From Bin127 sp965221625 (lineage in GTDB: Bacteria > Chloroflexota > Dehalococcoidia > Lucifugimonadales > Lucifugimonadaceae): a DNA stretch of 64,000 nucleotides. The first letter of the stretch is position 1; each line of letters starts with the position of its first letter. The notes under the pieces are model-generated. The model was not told the origin of the DNA. It searched no databases and worked only from the letters and a program-made list of their open reading frames with translations. Of this stretch, positions 52,758 through 61,205 are shown piece after piece. The stretch is from the NCBI GenBank assembly GCA_965221625.1, contig OZ244903.1:248001-312000 (forward strand). Reading direction: 5' to 3'. The translations under genes and the position numbers were made by a program.

Positions 52758-53771
52758 ATGGAACGCGAATATGTGAACTTCGGACGTGCCGGCGTTATGG
52801 TTACTCGCATGGCACTCGGTTTGGGATTCCGAGGACAGAACGACGCTAGCGTAGCCAAGCGGACCATCGCAACCGCCCTCGACGGCGGTTTGAACATCAT
52901 TGATTGTGCCAACATCTACGGCTTGGGCGATGACCGTCGCAATGCCGGTACTTCTGAGATTATTCTCGGCGAGTTGATGCGGGAACGCGGCAACCGCGAC
53001 GACATCGTGATCACGTCAAAGGTTTCGAGCCCCGTCGCCTCGGGCGTCAACGACCACAACACGTCGCGTTGGCATATCATGCGCGAGGTAGAACGATCAC
53101 TGAAACGCCTGCAGACCGATCGCATCGACGTCTATCTGATCCATCACTTCGATGAAACCGTCGGCTATGAAGAGCGCACGCGCTCCTTGGAGGACTTGGT
53201 TCGAGACGGCAAGATTCGATACACCGGTCTATGCAACTACCAAGCATGGCAGGTTGTCGAGACGCTGCGAATCCAAGACCGCTTGAACGCATCGAGTCTC
53301 GTCACCGTCCAAAACCCGTACAGCATGCTGAACCGAAACCTCGAAAATGAGATGTTTCCTATGGTTCGTCGAACCGGTCTTGGGGTTATGGCATACAGTC
53401 CCTTGGGTGTCGGACTGCTTTCTGGCGACTACGCCCCAGATCGGATGCCGGACCGACCGACCATTTGGGGCAGCCGCCGTTCACACGCCTTCAGCGCGGT
53501 GATGCGCGGTCGCGCTGCGGATGTTGTGCGAACGAATGCCGAAGTGGCAACCCGAGTCGGTGCGACCCCGGCGCAGGTGGCACAGGCGTGGGTGCTGTCG
53601 CATCCCGAAATCACGATCGCCATCTCCGGTGCCGATACTCCCGAGCAGATGCGGGACAACCTCGGTGCCCTCGATCTAGAGTTGCCGCCGGAAGAGCAGG
53701 AATCGCTCAACGCGGTATCAGATCGCTTGCGCATCGTGCTTGACGGCACTGACTTCGAGTCTGACCGCTGA
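52758..53771 (+). CDS. Aldo/keto reductase
   Basis: NADPH-dependent TIM-barrel oxidoreductase of 337 aa. The catalytic tetrad is D49, Y54 (IIDCANIYG), K88 (ITSKVSS) and the His of VYLIHHFDE. GLCNYQAWQV, QNPYSMLNRNLE and PLGVGLLSG are typical of the YajO/voltage-channel beta-subunit-like branch, and WVLSHPEITIAISGADTPEQMRDNL closes the cofactor site. ATG 52758 has GGAG six bases before. Weak hairpins and TTTTT follow at about 53765-53795, possibly terminating this gene ahead of rpmH. Confidence 0.92.
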   Translation: MEREYVNFGRAGVMVTRMALGLGFRGQNDASVAKRTIATALDGGLNIIDCANIYGLGDDRRNAGTSEIILGELMRERGNRDDIVITSKVSSPVASGVNDHNTSRWHIMREVERSLKRLQTDRIDVYLIHHFDETVGYEERTRSLEDLVRDGKIRYTGLCNYQAWQVVETLRIQDRLNASSLVTVQNPYSMLNRNLENEMFPMVRRTGLGVMAYSPLGVGLLSGDYAPDRMPDRPTIWGSRRSHAFSAVMRGRAADVVRTNAEVATRVGATPAQVAQAWVLSHPEITIAISGADTPEQMRDNLGALDLELPPEEQESLNAVSDRLRIVLDGTDFESDR

Positions 53772-53839
53772 CGTCGAGCGGCGACCTGGGTTTTTGACGC
53801 TAGCCGATGTTTTAGAATTGGCATTTGCGACAAAAGACA

Positions 53840-53977
53840 ATGCCCAAGCGAACGTATCAACCGAAAAAGCGCCGACGTGCCCGAGTCCATGGCTTCCGCT
53901 CACGAATGTCTAGCCGTGGTGGACGCGCCGTATTGGCGCGACGACGCGCACGTGGTCGCAAGCGTTTAACCGTTTAA
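53840..53977 (+). CDS. rpmH: 50S ribosomal protein L34
   Basis: Very small ribosomal protein of 45 aa, MPKRTYQPKKRRRARVHGFR then SRMSSRGGRAVLARRRARGR and KRLTV. The KRTYQP start and GFRSRM...GR.VL.RRRARGRK pattern are unmistakable. It is the first gene of the conserved rpmH-rnpA-yidD-yidC-jag order. TAGAAT at 53813-53818 may be its -10, with TTGACG 13 bases before, closer than ideal. Confidence 0.97.
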   Translation: MPKRTYQPKKRRRARVHGFRSRMSSRGGRAVLARRRARGRKRLTV

Positions 53978-54032
53978 GGTCGCCGCTTCGCTTGGCAGAC
54001 GCCACTAACAATGGCGTCAAGAACGTAAAGAG

Positions 54033-54416
54033 ATGGGGCTCCCCAAGCATCGGCGGTTGCGTCGTCGCTCAGAGTTCCAGAGAGTTGCACGTGACGGTTT
54101 ACGGGCGCGCGACGCGCTGCTATCCATCTCGACGGTTGAATCCGTCGACCGGCAAACCAGCACTCGCTACGGATTCGCCATACCCAAGCGGGTTGGTGGT
54201 GCCGTGGTGCGCAACCGCATCAAACGACGCCTCCGGGCAATCGCCGCTGCCAGAGAAGACCTTCCAGGATGGGACTTCGTAATATACGTCTATCCGTCGG
54301 CAGCGCATGCTTCGTCGGAGCAGCTGTCGGCGTCGCTCAGCGCGCTCACGCGGCGCGCCATGTCAAGATTGCGCTCTCGTCATTCACGCACACTTACCAA
54401 GAGCCGCGGCGGTTGA
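54033..54416 (+). CDS. rnpA: Ribonuclease P protein component
   Basis: Basic protein of 127 aa that assists the catalytic RNA in 5' tRNA maturation. LPKHRRLRRRSEFQRV at the N-terminus and the RNR motif in PKRVGGAVVRNRIKRRLRAI (51-70) define the family. ATG 54033 follows AAAGAG at an unusually short distance. The C-terminal 30 residues are Arg/Ser rich. Lies 55 bases after rpmH. The RNase P RNA gene itself is not in the window. Confidence 0.93.
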   Translation: MGLPKHRRLRRRSEFQRVARDGLRARDALLSISTVESVDRQTSTRYGFAIPKRVGGAVVRNRIKRRLRAIAAAREDLPGWDFVIYVYPSAAHASSEQLSASLSALTRRAMSRLRSRHSRTLTKSRGG

Positions 54417-54420
54417 TCGC

Positions 54421-54660
54421 ATGGTAACGCGTGCAATGGTCTGGATCTTGCGGATCTACAAATTGACCGTGTCCCCGTACCTGCCCAGCACCTGCATCTA
54501 TCAACCCACCTGCTCCGACTACGCCGCCGAAGCAATCTCGGCCTACGGCGCAGTTCGCGGATCTTGGATGGGTATCAAGCGGATCATCCGATGCAACCCC
54601 TTCGTTACGGGAGGCATCGACGTCGTGCCAGAGCCCACCGAGGCAGGAACACGACGTTGA
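54421..54660 (+). CDS. yidD: Membrane protein insertion efficiency factor YidD
   Basis: Small membrane-associated protein of 79 aa. ILRIYKLTVSPYLPSTCIYQPTCSDYAAEAI contains the family's amphipathic start and two conserved Cys motifs (here TCIYQPTCSDYA); WMGIKRIIRCNPF is the second signature. The start is ATG 54421 (MVTRAMVW), four bases after the rnpA stop, although the frame is open upstream inside rnpA. It shares one base with the lipoprotein gene that follows (TGATG). Confidence 0.93.
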   Translation: MVTRAMVWILRIYKLTVSPYLPSTCIYQPTCSDYAAEAISAYGAVRGSWMGIKRIIRCNPFVTGGIDVVPEPTEAGTRR

Positions 54661-55913
54661 TGATACGCCAGTACACGCCCCGAAGTGTTCAACGCGTACC
54701 GATTGCGATCGCGCTGCTAGTCTCTCTCTTTGCTTTCGCCGCCTGTATCAATGACCTGACGCCGCAAGGCAAGTGGTCCTCCCCAGTCTCCGATGGCAAC
54801 TACATCTATGTCGGCAACGATGATGGCGTGCTAGTGAGACTCGATGCGGTCAGCCACGCGTTCGACGTCAACTGGCTATATCCCTACGAACTCGACGGCG
54901 TACGTAAGAAACCCGAGGGCTTGGGCGCAATCTACGGAGCACCAGTTGTCGAAGACGGCACCGTGTATGCAGCCGGCTACAACTGCGCCGGATCTGAATG
55001 TAATGGCGAGGTTTTCGGGATTTCGGCGGAGAGCGGAGGCATCGCATGGAATTCCGGCGGTTACCGCTTGCGCACCAAACTCGTCGGACGGTTGGTTACC
55101 TCCGACAAAGGTTTGCTCATATTCGGCACTAGTGCCATCGACGATGACCGCGAACCTCCGGGATACCTTTACGCATTGAGCCTCGCACCCGACGCCGGTC
55201 GCCGAGTCGAATGGCGCGTTGCTCTCGACGGCGAGGTATGGGGCGAAGCCACCATTGACGACGCGTCGAACACGGCATACGTCGGCACCGATGCCGGCAC
55301 ACTCTACGCCATCGACACTTCGAGCACGTCCGCGTACGAAGGCAACCCTCAGTCGCGCATCAAGTGGACCTTTGCAGCTGAAGGCGCGATTATGGGGCCC
55401 GTCCTCTTCTACGAAGGCAGCGTCTACTTCGGCGACCTTTCCGGACGCTACTACCGTCTCAATCCAAACACGCAACAGAGTGAGTGGCAATTCGACTCCG
55501 GAGCTTGGATCTGGGCCAAAGGCACTCCGGACGACGAATCTGGGATGATCTTCATTTCCACCCTCGGCGGACACATCCACGGCATCAACGTCTCGACCGG
55601 TGTCCCGGTTTGGACGCAACGCATTGAAGGTCAGGTTGTCGGTACCCCGTTGCTATTCGAACGGCAACGCAGCGACTTCACGCAACGAGTGCTTGCAGTC
55701 CCATCAGGCGAGGACAGCGTTCACGTAATCAGCGTGCTTGACGGTCAGGTTCTCGGCACGTTCGACACCGATTCTGCAGTGAAATCCTCCCCAGTTCTCA
55801 TCAACGATCTCATTTACGTTCAGACGCTAGAGGGCGAGTTGAAGTGGTTCTCGCCTAACGACCAGACGTTGCAGGGATGCGTCAATTTGAAAGACGGTGG
55901 GAGATGCGAGTGA
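54660..55913 (+). CDS. Lipoprotein with PQQ/BamB-like beta-propeller
   Basis: Secreted lipoprotein of 417 aa inserted between yidD and yidC. The signal peptide is VPIAIALLVSLFAFAAC with a lipobox ending at the Cys near residue 28. The remainder is made of repeated four-stranded blades: DGNYIYVGNDDGVLVRLDA, DGTVYAAGYN, NTAYVGTDAGTLYAIDT, GSVYFGDLSGRYYRLNP, GMIFISTLGGHIHGINV and DLIYVQTLEGELKWFSP. Each has the aromatic-Gly-x-x-x-Gly-x-[LV]-[YR]-[AR]-[IL]-[DN] pattern of PQQ-like propellers. The order suggests a partner in membrane protein insertion or quality control on the outer face. ATG 54660 overlaps the yidD stop, indicating coupled translation. Confidence 0.85.
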   Translation: MIRQYTPRSVQRVPIAIALLVSLFAFAACINDLTPQGKWSSPVSDGNYIYVGNDDGVLVRLDAVSHAFDVNWLYPYELDGVRKKPEGLGAIYGAPVVEDGTVYAAGYNCAGSECNGEVFGISAESGGIAWNSGGYRLRTKLVGRLVTSDKGLLIFGTSAIDDDREPPGYLYALSLAPDAGRRVEWRVALDGEVWGEATIDDASNTAYVGTDAGTLYAIDTSSTSAYEGNPQSRIKWTFAAEGAIMGPVLFYEGSVYFGDLSGRYYRLNPNTQQSEWQFDSGAWIWAKGTPDDESGMIFISTLGGHIHGINVSTGVPVWTQRIEGQVVGTPLLFERQRSDFTQRVLAVPSGEDSVHVISVLDGQVLGTFDTDSAVKSSPVLINDLIYVQTLEGELKWFSPNDQTLQGCVNLKDGGRCE

Positions 55914-55959
55914 CGTACCTAGCAGAATGTGAGTCAATGTCTCACTGGGGAGTCGTCTG

Positions 55960-56928
55960 ATGGAGCTTCTCGGACTCCTCTGGGATCAAGGCATCATGCG
56001 GCCGATGATCAATTCATTGGCTGTGCTCTACCACTACCTCTTCCTAAACTACGGACTCAGCATCATCGTCTTCACCGTCATCGTCCGCGTGGCGATGATT
56101 CCACTCACGGTTCGCCAAACGCGTCAGATGAAACGGTTGCAAGAGCTGCAACCGCGCATGAAGGCGATCCAAGACAAATACAAAGGCAAGAAAGACTCGG
56201 ATAGTCGCAGAGCGCAATCGGCCGAGTCGATGGCACTCTATCGCGAGGCCGGTGTCAATCCGATTGGGTGCCTCGGTCCCATGGTCATCCAGATGCCCAT
56301 CTGGATTGGCTTCTACCGCGCCATCATCCGCACCATGCCGACCACCCCAGAGGGAATGGCGAACCTCTCGGCATCCTTCTACGCCTGGAACCCCGCGAGT
56401 TCCGATGTGCCATTCAGTCGGCTTTTCCTCGGCATCGACCTTGCAGATACAGTCTCGCAGGTATATCCGCCGCTGAACTTCGTCTTGCCCGTGCTCGTCG
56501 GCGCATCAATGTTTATCACTACCAAGATGACCTCGACCATCGCCATGGATGAGCGTCAAGCATCGCAACAGCGGATAATGCAGTGGATGATGCCCGTAAT
56601 GATCGGCGTCTTCACATATCAATTCCCAGCCGGTTTGGGCATCTACATCTTGCTTTCGAACATCGTCGGCGTAGTCATCCAATACTTCGTCGGCGGCAAA
56701 CAACCCATTGAGCTCTTCGGAAGGCACTATCTAGGAACTGCTGAAACCCGTTCTCAGGTCATGGCAGCCAAGGCGCAGATCGCGCTTAACTCAGACATCA
56801 ACGACGATTCGGAAGAGGAGGAGATTAGCGATGACGAATCGACGAGTATTCACCGGGAAGAACGTACAAGAGGCAACCGCCGTCGCGCTCGAAACACTAG
56901 GCGCCGAGCTCGAAGACGTCGACATTAG
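55960..56928 (+). CDS. yidC: Membrane protein insertase YidC/Oxa1
   Basis: Insertase of 322 aa, in the short form without the large periplasmic domain. YHYLFLNYGLSIIVFTVIVR and IPLTVRQTRQMKRLQELQPRMKAIQDKYK are helix 1 with the conserved coiled C1 loop and its hydrophilic-groove Arg. YREAGVNPIGCLGPMVIQMPIWIGFYRAI and the late QRIMQWMMPVMIGVFTYQFPAGLGIYILLSNIVGVVIQYF complete the membrane core. The C-terminal 45 residues are first acidic, then a run rich in Arg (RRRARNTRRRARRRRH), a tail type that contacts ribosomes. This tail is encoded in the 98 bases shared with jag. Confidence 0.95.
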   Translation: MELLGLLWDQGIMRPMINSLAVLYHYLFLNYGLSIIVFTVIVRVAMIPLTVRQTRQMKRLQELQPRMKAIQDKYKGKKDSDSRRAQSAESMALYREAGVNPIGCLGPMVIQMPIWIGFYRAIIRTMPTTPEGMANLSASFYAWNPASSDVPFSRLFLGIDLADTVSQVYPPLNFVLPVLVGASMFITTKMTSTIAMDERQASQQRIMQWMMPVMIGVFTYQFPAGLGIYILLSNIVGVVIQYFVGGKQPIELFGRHYLGTAETRSQVMAAKAQIALNSDINDDSEEEEISDDESTSIHREERTRGNRRRARNTRRRARRRRH

Positions 56929-57853
56929 AGTCGTCAATCCCGGGCGTGGCGGCATCTTCGGCCTCGGCGGGGCTCTCGCCGAAATTGAGGTCGCCAGGCT
57001 CGAAGACGTCATCAAAGAGGAGGCGAGGGAAGCCGCCGAACGTCAAGCTCAGATGGACGAGGCGACTGGCGTTGCGCAACCGACCGAATCGCGACACAAT
57101 CGTCGGCAAACGCGAAGGGGCAGCAACAACCAACGTCGGCGAAACAGGAATGTCGACGCTGCAACCGATGACGGACAGGACAGCACGGATGAGGATGAAA
57201 CTACGGGCGAACGTCCGAGACGACAACGCAACCGTCAGCCGGCACCTAACCGGCAACGGCAACGGCGGCAAACTAACCAGCGGTCGAGCCACGGTCGCAA
57301 TGGCAACCGCGACGATTCCGGCGATTCGTCCAGAAGTTCCAACGGCGCAAGACGCTCTAACTCTCGCCCGAGACAAGCTGAGCCGGTCGTGATTGAAGAC
57401 CGCGAAGAACTTGAAGCAACCACCGGCAAGATACTCGGGTATCTCATCGCAGCTATGAACGTCGACGTCGAGGCATACGTGTTGGACGACCTCCGCAATG
57501 GTTACTTGGTGTTCGAAATCGAAGGTGCCGACGCAGGTCTGTTGATCGGGCGGCGCGGTGAGACGCTTCGAGACATCCAGACCATCGTCCGCATGCTCGT
57601 CAATCGTCAGATCGAACAGCGCGCCAACATCATCATCGACGTTGAACGCTACCAACAACGACGGAACCAGAAGCTGTATTCGATCGCCGAGAACGCTGCT
57701 CGAGCCGCATCACGAGGACGCATGCAACCTCTCGACCCGATGCCGCCAGAAGAGCGCAAGGTCGTCCATGAAGCATTGGCCGACAACCCAGACGTCGTCA
57801 CCGAGAGCGAAGGGCAAGGACCCGAGCGGCACGTAGTCGTTAAACCGCGCTGA
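56831..57853 (+). CDS. jag: RNA-binding protein Jag/KhpB
   Basis: Protein of 340 aa. The N-terminal Jag-N domain (1-55) shows TGKNVQEATAVALETLGAELEDVDIRVV and NPGRGGIFGLGGALAEIEV. A disordered linker of about 120 residues is extremely rich in Arg, Asn and Gln. The KH domain (about 190-265) has the loop LLIGRRGETLRDIQ, and the R3H domain (about 265-325) carries RRNQKLYSIAENAARAA. It starts at ATG 56831 inside yidC, preceded by AGAGGAGGAG. It probably binds mRNA at the site of membrane insertion, known for homologues in cell-size and cell-wall control. Confidence 0.93.
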   Translation: MTNRRVFTGKNVQEATAVALETLGAELEDVDIRVVNPGRGGIFGLGGALAEIEVARLEDVIKEEAREAAERQAQMDEATGVAQPTESRHNRRQTRRGSNNQRRRNRNVDAATDDGQDSTDEDETTGERPRRQRNRQPAPNRQRQRRQTNQRSSHGRNGNRDDSGDSSRSSNGARRSNSRPRQAEPVVIEDREELEATTGKILGYLIAAMNVDVEAYVLDDLRNGYLVFEIEGADAGLLIGRRGETLRDIQTIVRMLVNRQIEQRANIIIDVERYQQRRNQKLYSIAENAARAASRGRMQPLDPMPPEERKVVHEALADNPDVVTESEGQGPERHVVVKPR

Positions 57854-57911
57854 TTCGCAACGTCTAACTCCCGATACGGGACTACGACGCCACACACAAT
57901 TCGGTTGCCGA

Positions 57912-57940
57912 TTGGGATACGTAGAATCCTGTGGCATAAT
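57912..57940 (+). promoter_or_regulatory. Candidate promoter of the peptide-transporter operon
   Basis: TTGGGA (57912-57917), a 17-base spacer and CATAAT (57935-57940) give a reasonable vegetative promoter with a leader of about 38 bases to ATG 57985, which has AAGGAG at 57974-57979. Confidence 0.55.
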
Positions 57941-57984
57941 ATCTCAAGGTCTGATGATCGAATGATCTGAAGCAAGGAGTAGGA

Positions 57985-60075
57985 ATGGTAACTAAGAAAC
58001 TGATTCTCGGCTCGCTAGTCGGGCTCGTCGCCCTCGCGGCTTTCGGTTGTACCTCCGAGCGGATTGTCGAAGTAACAGTCCAGACTGAGGTAATCCGAAC
58101 CGTTCAGGTCGAAGTACCCGTTGAGGTCGAGAAGGAAGTCGTCCGGGAGGTCCAAGTCGAGGTCCCGGTCGAAGTAGAACGCGAAGTAACTCGCCAAGTC
58201 GAGGTCGAAGTCCCGATCGAGATCGAACGTGAAGTAATCCGAACCGTTCAGGTCGAGGTTCCGGTCGAGCGAGAAGTCGTTAAAGAAGTCGTCAAAGAAG
58301 TCGAGGTCGAGAAGGAAGTCGTCAAGGAAGTCCAAGTCGAGGTAACTCGAACCGTGGTCGAAGTTGCGACTGCTACCCCGATCCCGACTGCGACTCCGTT
58401 GCCGATTGTGGCTCTTGAACCCGCACCGCAGCCAGAGAACGAGTATGGCGAGATTAGCGTTGCGGTATTCAACATCGCCCCTGGAGTTGGGCTCGGCAGT
58501 GCCCAAGCACCGGTAGAAGCTATGCAATACTGGGGCGTCGGCGAAGGTCTCTTCGCAGTTGACGATGACGGACGAACCATTGGCAAGTTGGCAACGTCTT
58601 GGGATGTGGCAAGTGATTTGACGACCGCGACGGTAACGTTGCGCGAGGACGTCGTCTTTCACGATGGCTACGGTTCGTTCACCGCAGATGACGTCGTCTT
58701 CACAATGAACGACGGCAACGCGAATACGAACGCAACCAGTATTCACGGCCAAGCTGGCGACTTCGCAGCCATATTCCTTGAGACTACGAAGGTTGACGAC
58801 TACACCGTGCAATTCAACTTCAAGGAGAACGGGTTTGACCCGCGCTGGAATGGAAACTTCTTGAACGAGCAAGCTCAAGGAACTGCATTCTTCTCCTCGG
58901 CAGCGTTGGCACAGAACGGCGAAGTATGGATGCGCGATAACATCGTCTCCACCGGGCCTTTCGAAGTCGACGAGTGGGTTCAAGACGACCGTGTCGTTTT
59001 GACGGCGGTTGATTATGATCACTGGTTCGCAACCCCGGAAATCCAGACGTTGCGGTTCAACGAAGTCCCGGAACCATCAACTCGCGTCGCGTACTTGCGC
59101 ACCGGTCAAGCCGACATCGCCGAGTCAGTTCCGCTAAAGGACATCCGTCCTTTGGTCGAGAGTGGATTCAAAGCTGAGAGCATTACTCGATCCGGTCGTG
59201 TGCACCAGATAATCTTCTCCGGCAACTACTGGGAAGATACGCACGCTGTGGACGGCTATAAGTTGGACCGGACCGGTTCTGGTTACTGCGTCCACGACCT
59301 TCCGTGGGTCGGTTGTAACATCTTGGACCGACAACCCGGCGACATGGAAGAAGCACGCGAAGTACGTTGGGCGTTGGCGAAAGCCATTGACCGCGAACTG
59401 CTGGTGGAAACTATCCTTGACGGATTCGGCACTGTCGGCTCTATCGAGTACGTCGACACCACCGCGAGCTACTTCAAACCCGAGTGGTTGATCCCGTACA
59501 ACCCGGATGAGGCTCTTGAGCACATGGCGAGCACTGCCTGGCCAACTGGTAAGTTCCCGATCGGCATCTGGACCGGTGGCGAACTCGGTGGCTCCAGCGG
59601 AACCAACGCTGAGATTAACGACGCCGTAGCTGGGATGTGGAAAGAGCTGTGGCCGGACATGGATCTGCAGGTCTTCAAGTCTGCTTACTCCATCATCCGC
59701 CCGAGCTTGGTCGGACGAACCAACACCATCCCGTATGCAGGTGACTGCGACGAAGGTTCGACCGCCATCCCGTTCGACTGGCCCCACGGTCTGACTGAAA
59801 CCAGTATGACCCGAGGCGGTTTCGGTTGCGGTATCGAGATTCCGCGCATCGCCAGTACGTTCCAAGAAGTTGCGGTCGAGAGCGATCCAGTCGAGCGTGT
59901 TCGCTTGAACACGGAACTCGTCGACTACCTTTACGACCAGATGCTGTTCGCTGGCACCGTGCAGGTGCCGGTGCACACCGTCTACAACCCGAACTCAATT
60001 GCAGAGTGGGTTGGGACGTCGTCTGCGTTTGCTGGCTCCAACGAGTACGAGAACATCAAACTCGTCCAGCGCTGA
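57985..60075 (+). CDS. Peptide/nickel-type ABC transporter substrate-binding lipoprotein with Val-Glu stalk
   Basis: Family 5 solute-binding protein of 696 aa. The signal peptide ends at Cys22 (LAAFGC). Residues 25-128 form a repetitive stalk of Val, Glu, Lys and Arg. A TPIPTATPLP linker leads into the binding domain from about 155: EGLFAVDDDGRTIGKLATSWDVASD, FTADDVVFTMNDGN, STGPFEVDEWVQDDRVVL, PSTRVAYLRTGQADIAESV, and EAREVRWALAKAIDRELLVE. It should capture oligopeptides or related solutes and hand them to the permeases at 60252 and 61206. No ATPase gene is in the window. Confidence 0.92.
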   Translation: MVTKKLILGSLVGLVALAAFGCTSERIVEVTVQTEVIRTVQVEVPVEVEKEVVREVQVEVPVEVEREVTRQVEVEVPIEIEREVIRTVQVEVPVEREVVKEVVKEVEVEKEVVKEVQVEVTRTVVEVATATPIPTATPLPIVALEPAPQPENEYGEISVAVFNIAPGVGLGSAQAPVEAMQYWGVGEGLFAVDDDGRTIGKLATSWDVASDLTTATVTLREDVVFHDGYGSFTADDVVFTMNDGNANTNATSIHGQAGDFAAIFLETTKVDDYTVQFNFKENGFDPRWNGNFLNEQAQGTAFFSSAALAQNGEVWMRDNIVSTGPFEVDEWVQDDRVVLTAVDYDHWFATPEIQTLRFNEVPEPSTRVAYLRTGQADIAESVPLKDIRPLVESGFKAESITRSGRVHQIIFSGNYWEDTHAVDGYKLDRTGSGYCVHDLPWVGCNILDRQPGDMEEAREVRWALAKAIDRELLVETILDGFGTVGSIEYVDTTASYFKPEWLIPYNPDEALEHMASTAWPTGKFPIGIWTGGELGGSSGTNAEINDAVAGMWKELWPDMDLQVFKSAYSIIRPSLVGRTNTIPYAGDCDEGSTAIPFDWPHGLTETSMTRGGFGCGIEIPRIASTFQEVAVESDPVERVRLNTELVDYLYDQMLFAGTVQVPVHTVYNPNSIAEWVGTSSAFAGSNEYENIKLVQR
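58057..58368 (+). repeat. 16-residue Val-Glu repeat coding for the first stalk
   Basis: Codes for residues 25-128. Three clear units of 16 residues occupy 39-86, for example EVQVEVPVEVEREVTR at 55-70, followed by degenerate units such as EVVKEVEVEKEVVK. At DNA level this is a 48-base period with drifting codons. A long frame on the opposite strand is a by-product. Confidence 0.85.
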
Positions 60076-60089
60076 GATAGTAGCTGATT

Positions 60090-60148
60090 GGCGCGTCGGT
60101 GCCGGGGAAGACTTCCTGGCACCGACGCGTCCCGCTGAAACTCAGCGG
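60090..60148 (+). promoter_or_regulatory. Tandem hairpins between binding-protein and permease genes
   Basis: Hairpin one: CGCGTCGGTGCC (60092-60103) pairs perfectly with GGCACCGACGCG (60118-60129), and flanking bases 90-91 with 130-131 can extend it; inside, GGAA/TTCC lengthens the stem. Hairpin two: CCGCTGA (60132-60138) with TCAGCGG (60142-60148), loop AAC. No U-tract follows, so an mRNA-stabilising or partial-attenuation role fits better than full termination. Confidence 0.75.
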
Positions 60149-60251
60149 ACCGCCTTCGACGCGGTCGCTAAATCGATAGGCAATCTTTCGACAGTTCGCG
60201 CTGTCGATGTTGCCGTAACACCACGCATTTGAGAGTTCGCACGGCACCGCG

Positions 60252-61202
60252 ATGCGCAAGTTCCTGATACAGCGCTTCATCTTCGCGATCATGTCGCTCG
60301 TGGCAGCGACACTCATCGTGTTCGTGCTGTCGCGCGCCGCCGGTGATCCGCTGCTCCTCTACGCCAAACCCGGTGGGTACGGCATGAGCGACGAACAAAT
60401 CGCGGCACTACGCGAGAAACTCGGTCTGAATCACCCGTTAATCGTTCAGTACTTCATCTGGCTCGGACAAGTCCTTACCGGCGACTTCGGCAAGACTCTC
60501 TTGGCGGAGCGAGACGTAAGAACCGTCGTTTTTGAGAAACTAGGCGCAACGGTTCAGTTGGGATTGACCGCGTTCATCGTTGCCACCTTCGTCGGCGTGC
60601 CGTTAGGCGTACTGTCGGCCGTCAAACGCGCCACAATATGGGACTATGTCGGACGCACGTTTGCCCTTCTCGGGCAAGCAACCCCTGCCTTCTTCACCGG
60701 TATCGTCGGCATACTGATCTTCGCGGTCACCTTGGATTGGTTGCCTCCAGGCGGAAGGCCGGTACATGAAGCATTTTGGCCGGACCAGATGATCGCGTTG
60801 GTGATGCCGACGTTAACGTTGGGTTGGTTGCCGGCTGCAGCCTACTTGCGATTAACGCGCTCGTCAATGTTGGAAGTGTTGGATTCCGAGTACGTAAAGC
60901 TGGCGCGGGCGAAGGGAGTGAACGTCAACAAGGTGATTTGGAAGCACGGCTTTCGCAACGCTCTAATCCCGCCGGTAACCGTCTCCGCACTAGTTCTAAT
61001 CGGATTCTTGGAAGGTTCGGTACTAGTCGAATCGGTCTTCGCCTGGCCGGGAGTCGGGAGACTGGCCGTCGACTCAATTCACAACAACGACTTCCCGTTG
61101 CTGACCGGCGTTATCTTCATGTTCGCCATCCTCTACGTAGGCGGAAGCTTCATCGCCGACGTCGTCTACGTCATCATCGACCCGAGGATTAGGTACGACT
61201 AG
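60252..61202 (+). CDS. Dipeptide/oligopeptide ABC transporter permease (DppB/OppB-like)
   Basis: Inner-membrane permease of 316 aa. The N-terminus RKFLIQRFIFAIMSLVAATLIVFVLSRAAGDP is the DppB signature, then ALREKLGLNHPLIVQYFIWL; the EAA coupling loop is at YVKLARAKGVNVNKVIWKHGFRNALIPPVT. Six membrane helices are visible. It follows the binding protein by 176 bases that hold the tandem hairpins, and precedes the second permease by three bases. Confidence 0.93.
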   Translation: MRKFLIQRFIFAIMSLVAATLIVFVLSRAAGDPLLLYAKPGGYGMSDEQIAALREKLGLNHPLIVQYFIWLGQVLTGDFGKTLLAERDVRTVVFEKLGATVQLGLTAFIVATFVGVPLGVLSAVKRATIWDYVGRTFALLGQATPAFFTGIVGILIFAVTLDWLPPGGRPVHEAFWPDQMIALVMPTLTLGWLPAAAYLRLTRSSMLEVLDSEYVKLARAKGVNVNKVIWKHGFRNALIPPVTVSALVLIGFLEGSVLVESVFAWPGVGRLAVDSIHNNDFPLLTGVIFMFAILYVGGSFIADVVYVIIDPRIRYD

Positions 61203-61205
61203 GCA

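Noticed and set aside
56897..57658. 253-codon minus-strand frame opposite jag
   Set aside because: Mirror of the Arg/Asn linker and KH region of jag; low-complexity artefact.
58057..58368. Direct repeats suggestive of a CRISPR array
   Set aside because: The repeats are in frame, code for a stalk, have no spacers and drift in codon use.
58015..59022. 335-codon open frame on the minus strand rich in Asp, Leu and Phe
   Set aside because: It is the reverse of the Val-Glu repeat of the binding-protein gene; composition follows from the repeat and no family motif is present.
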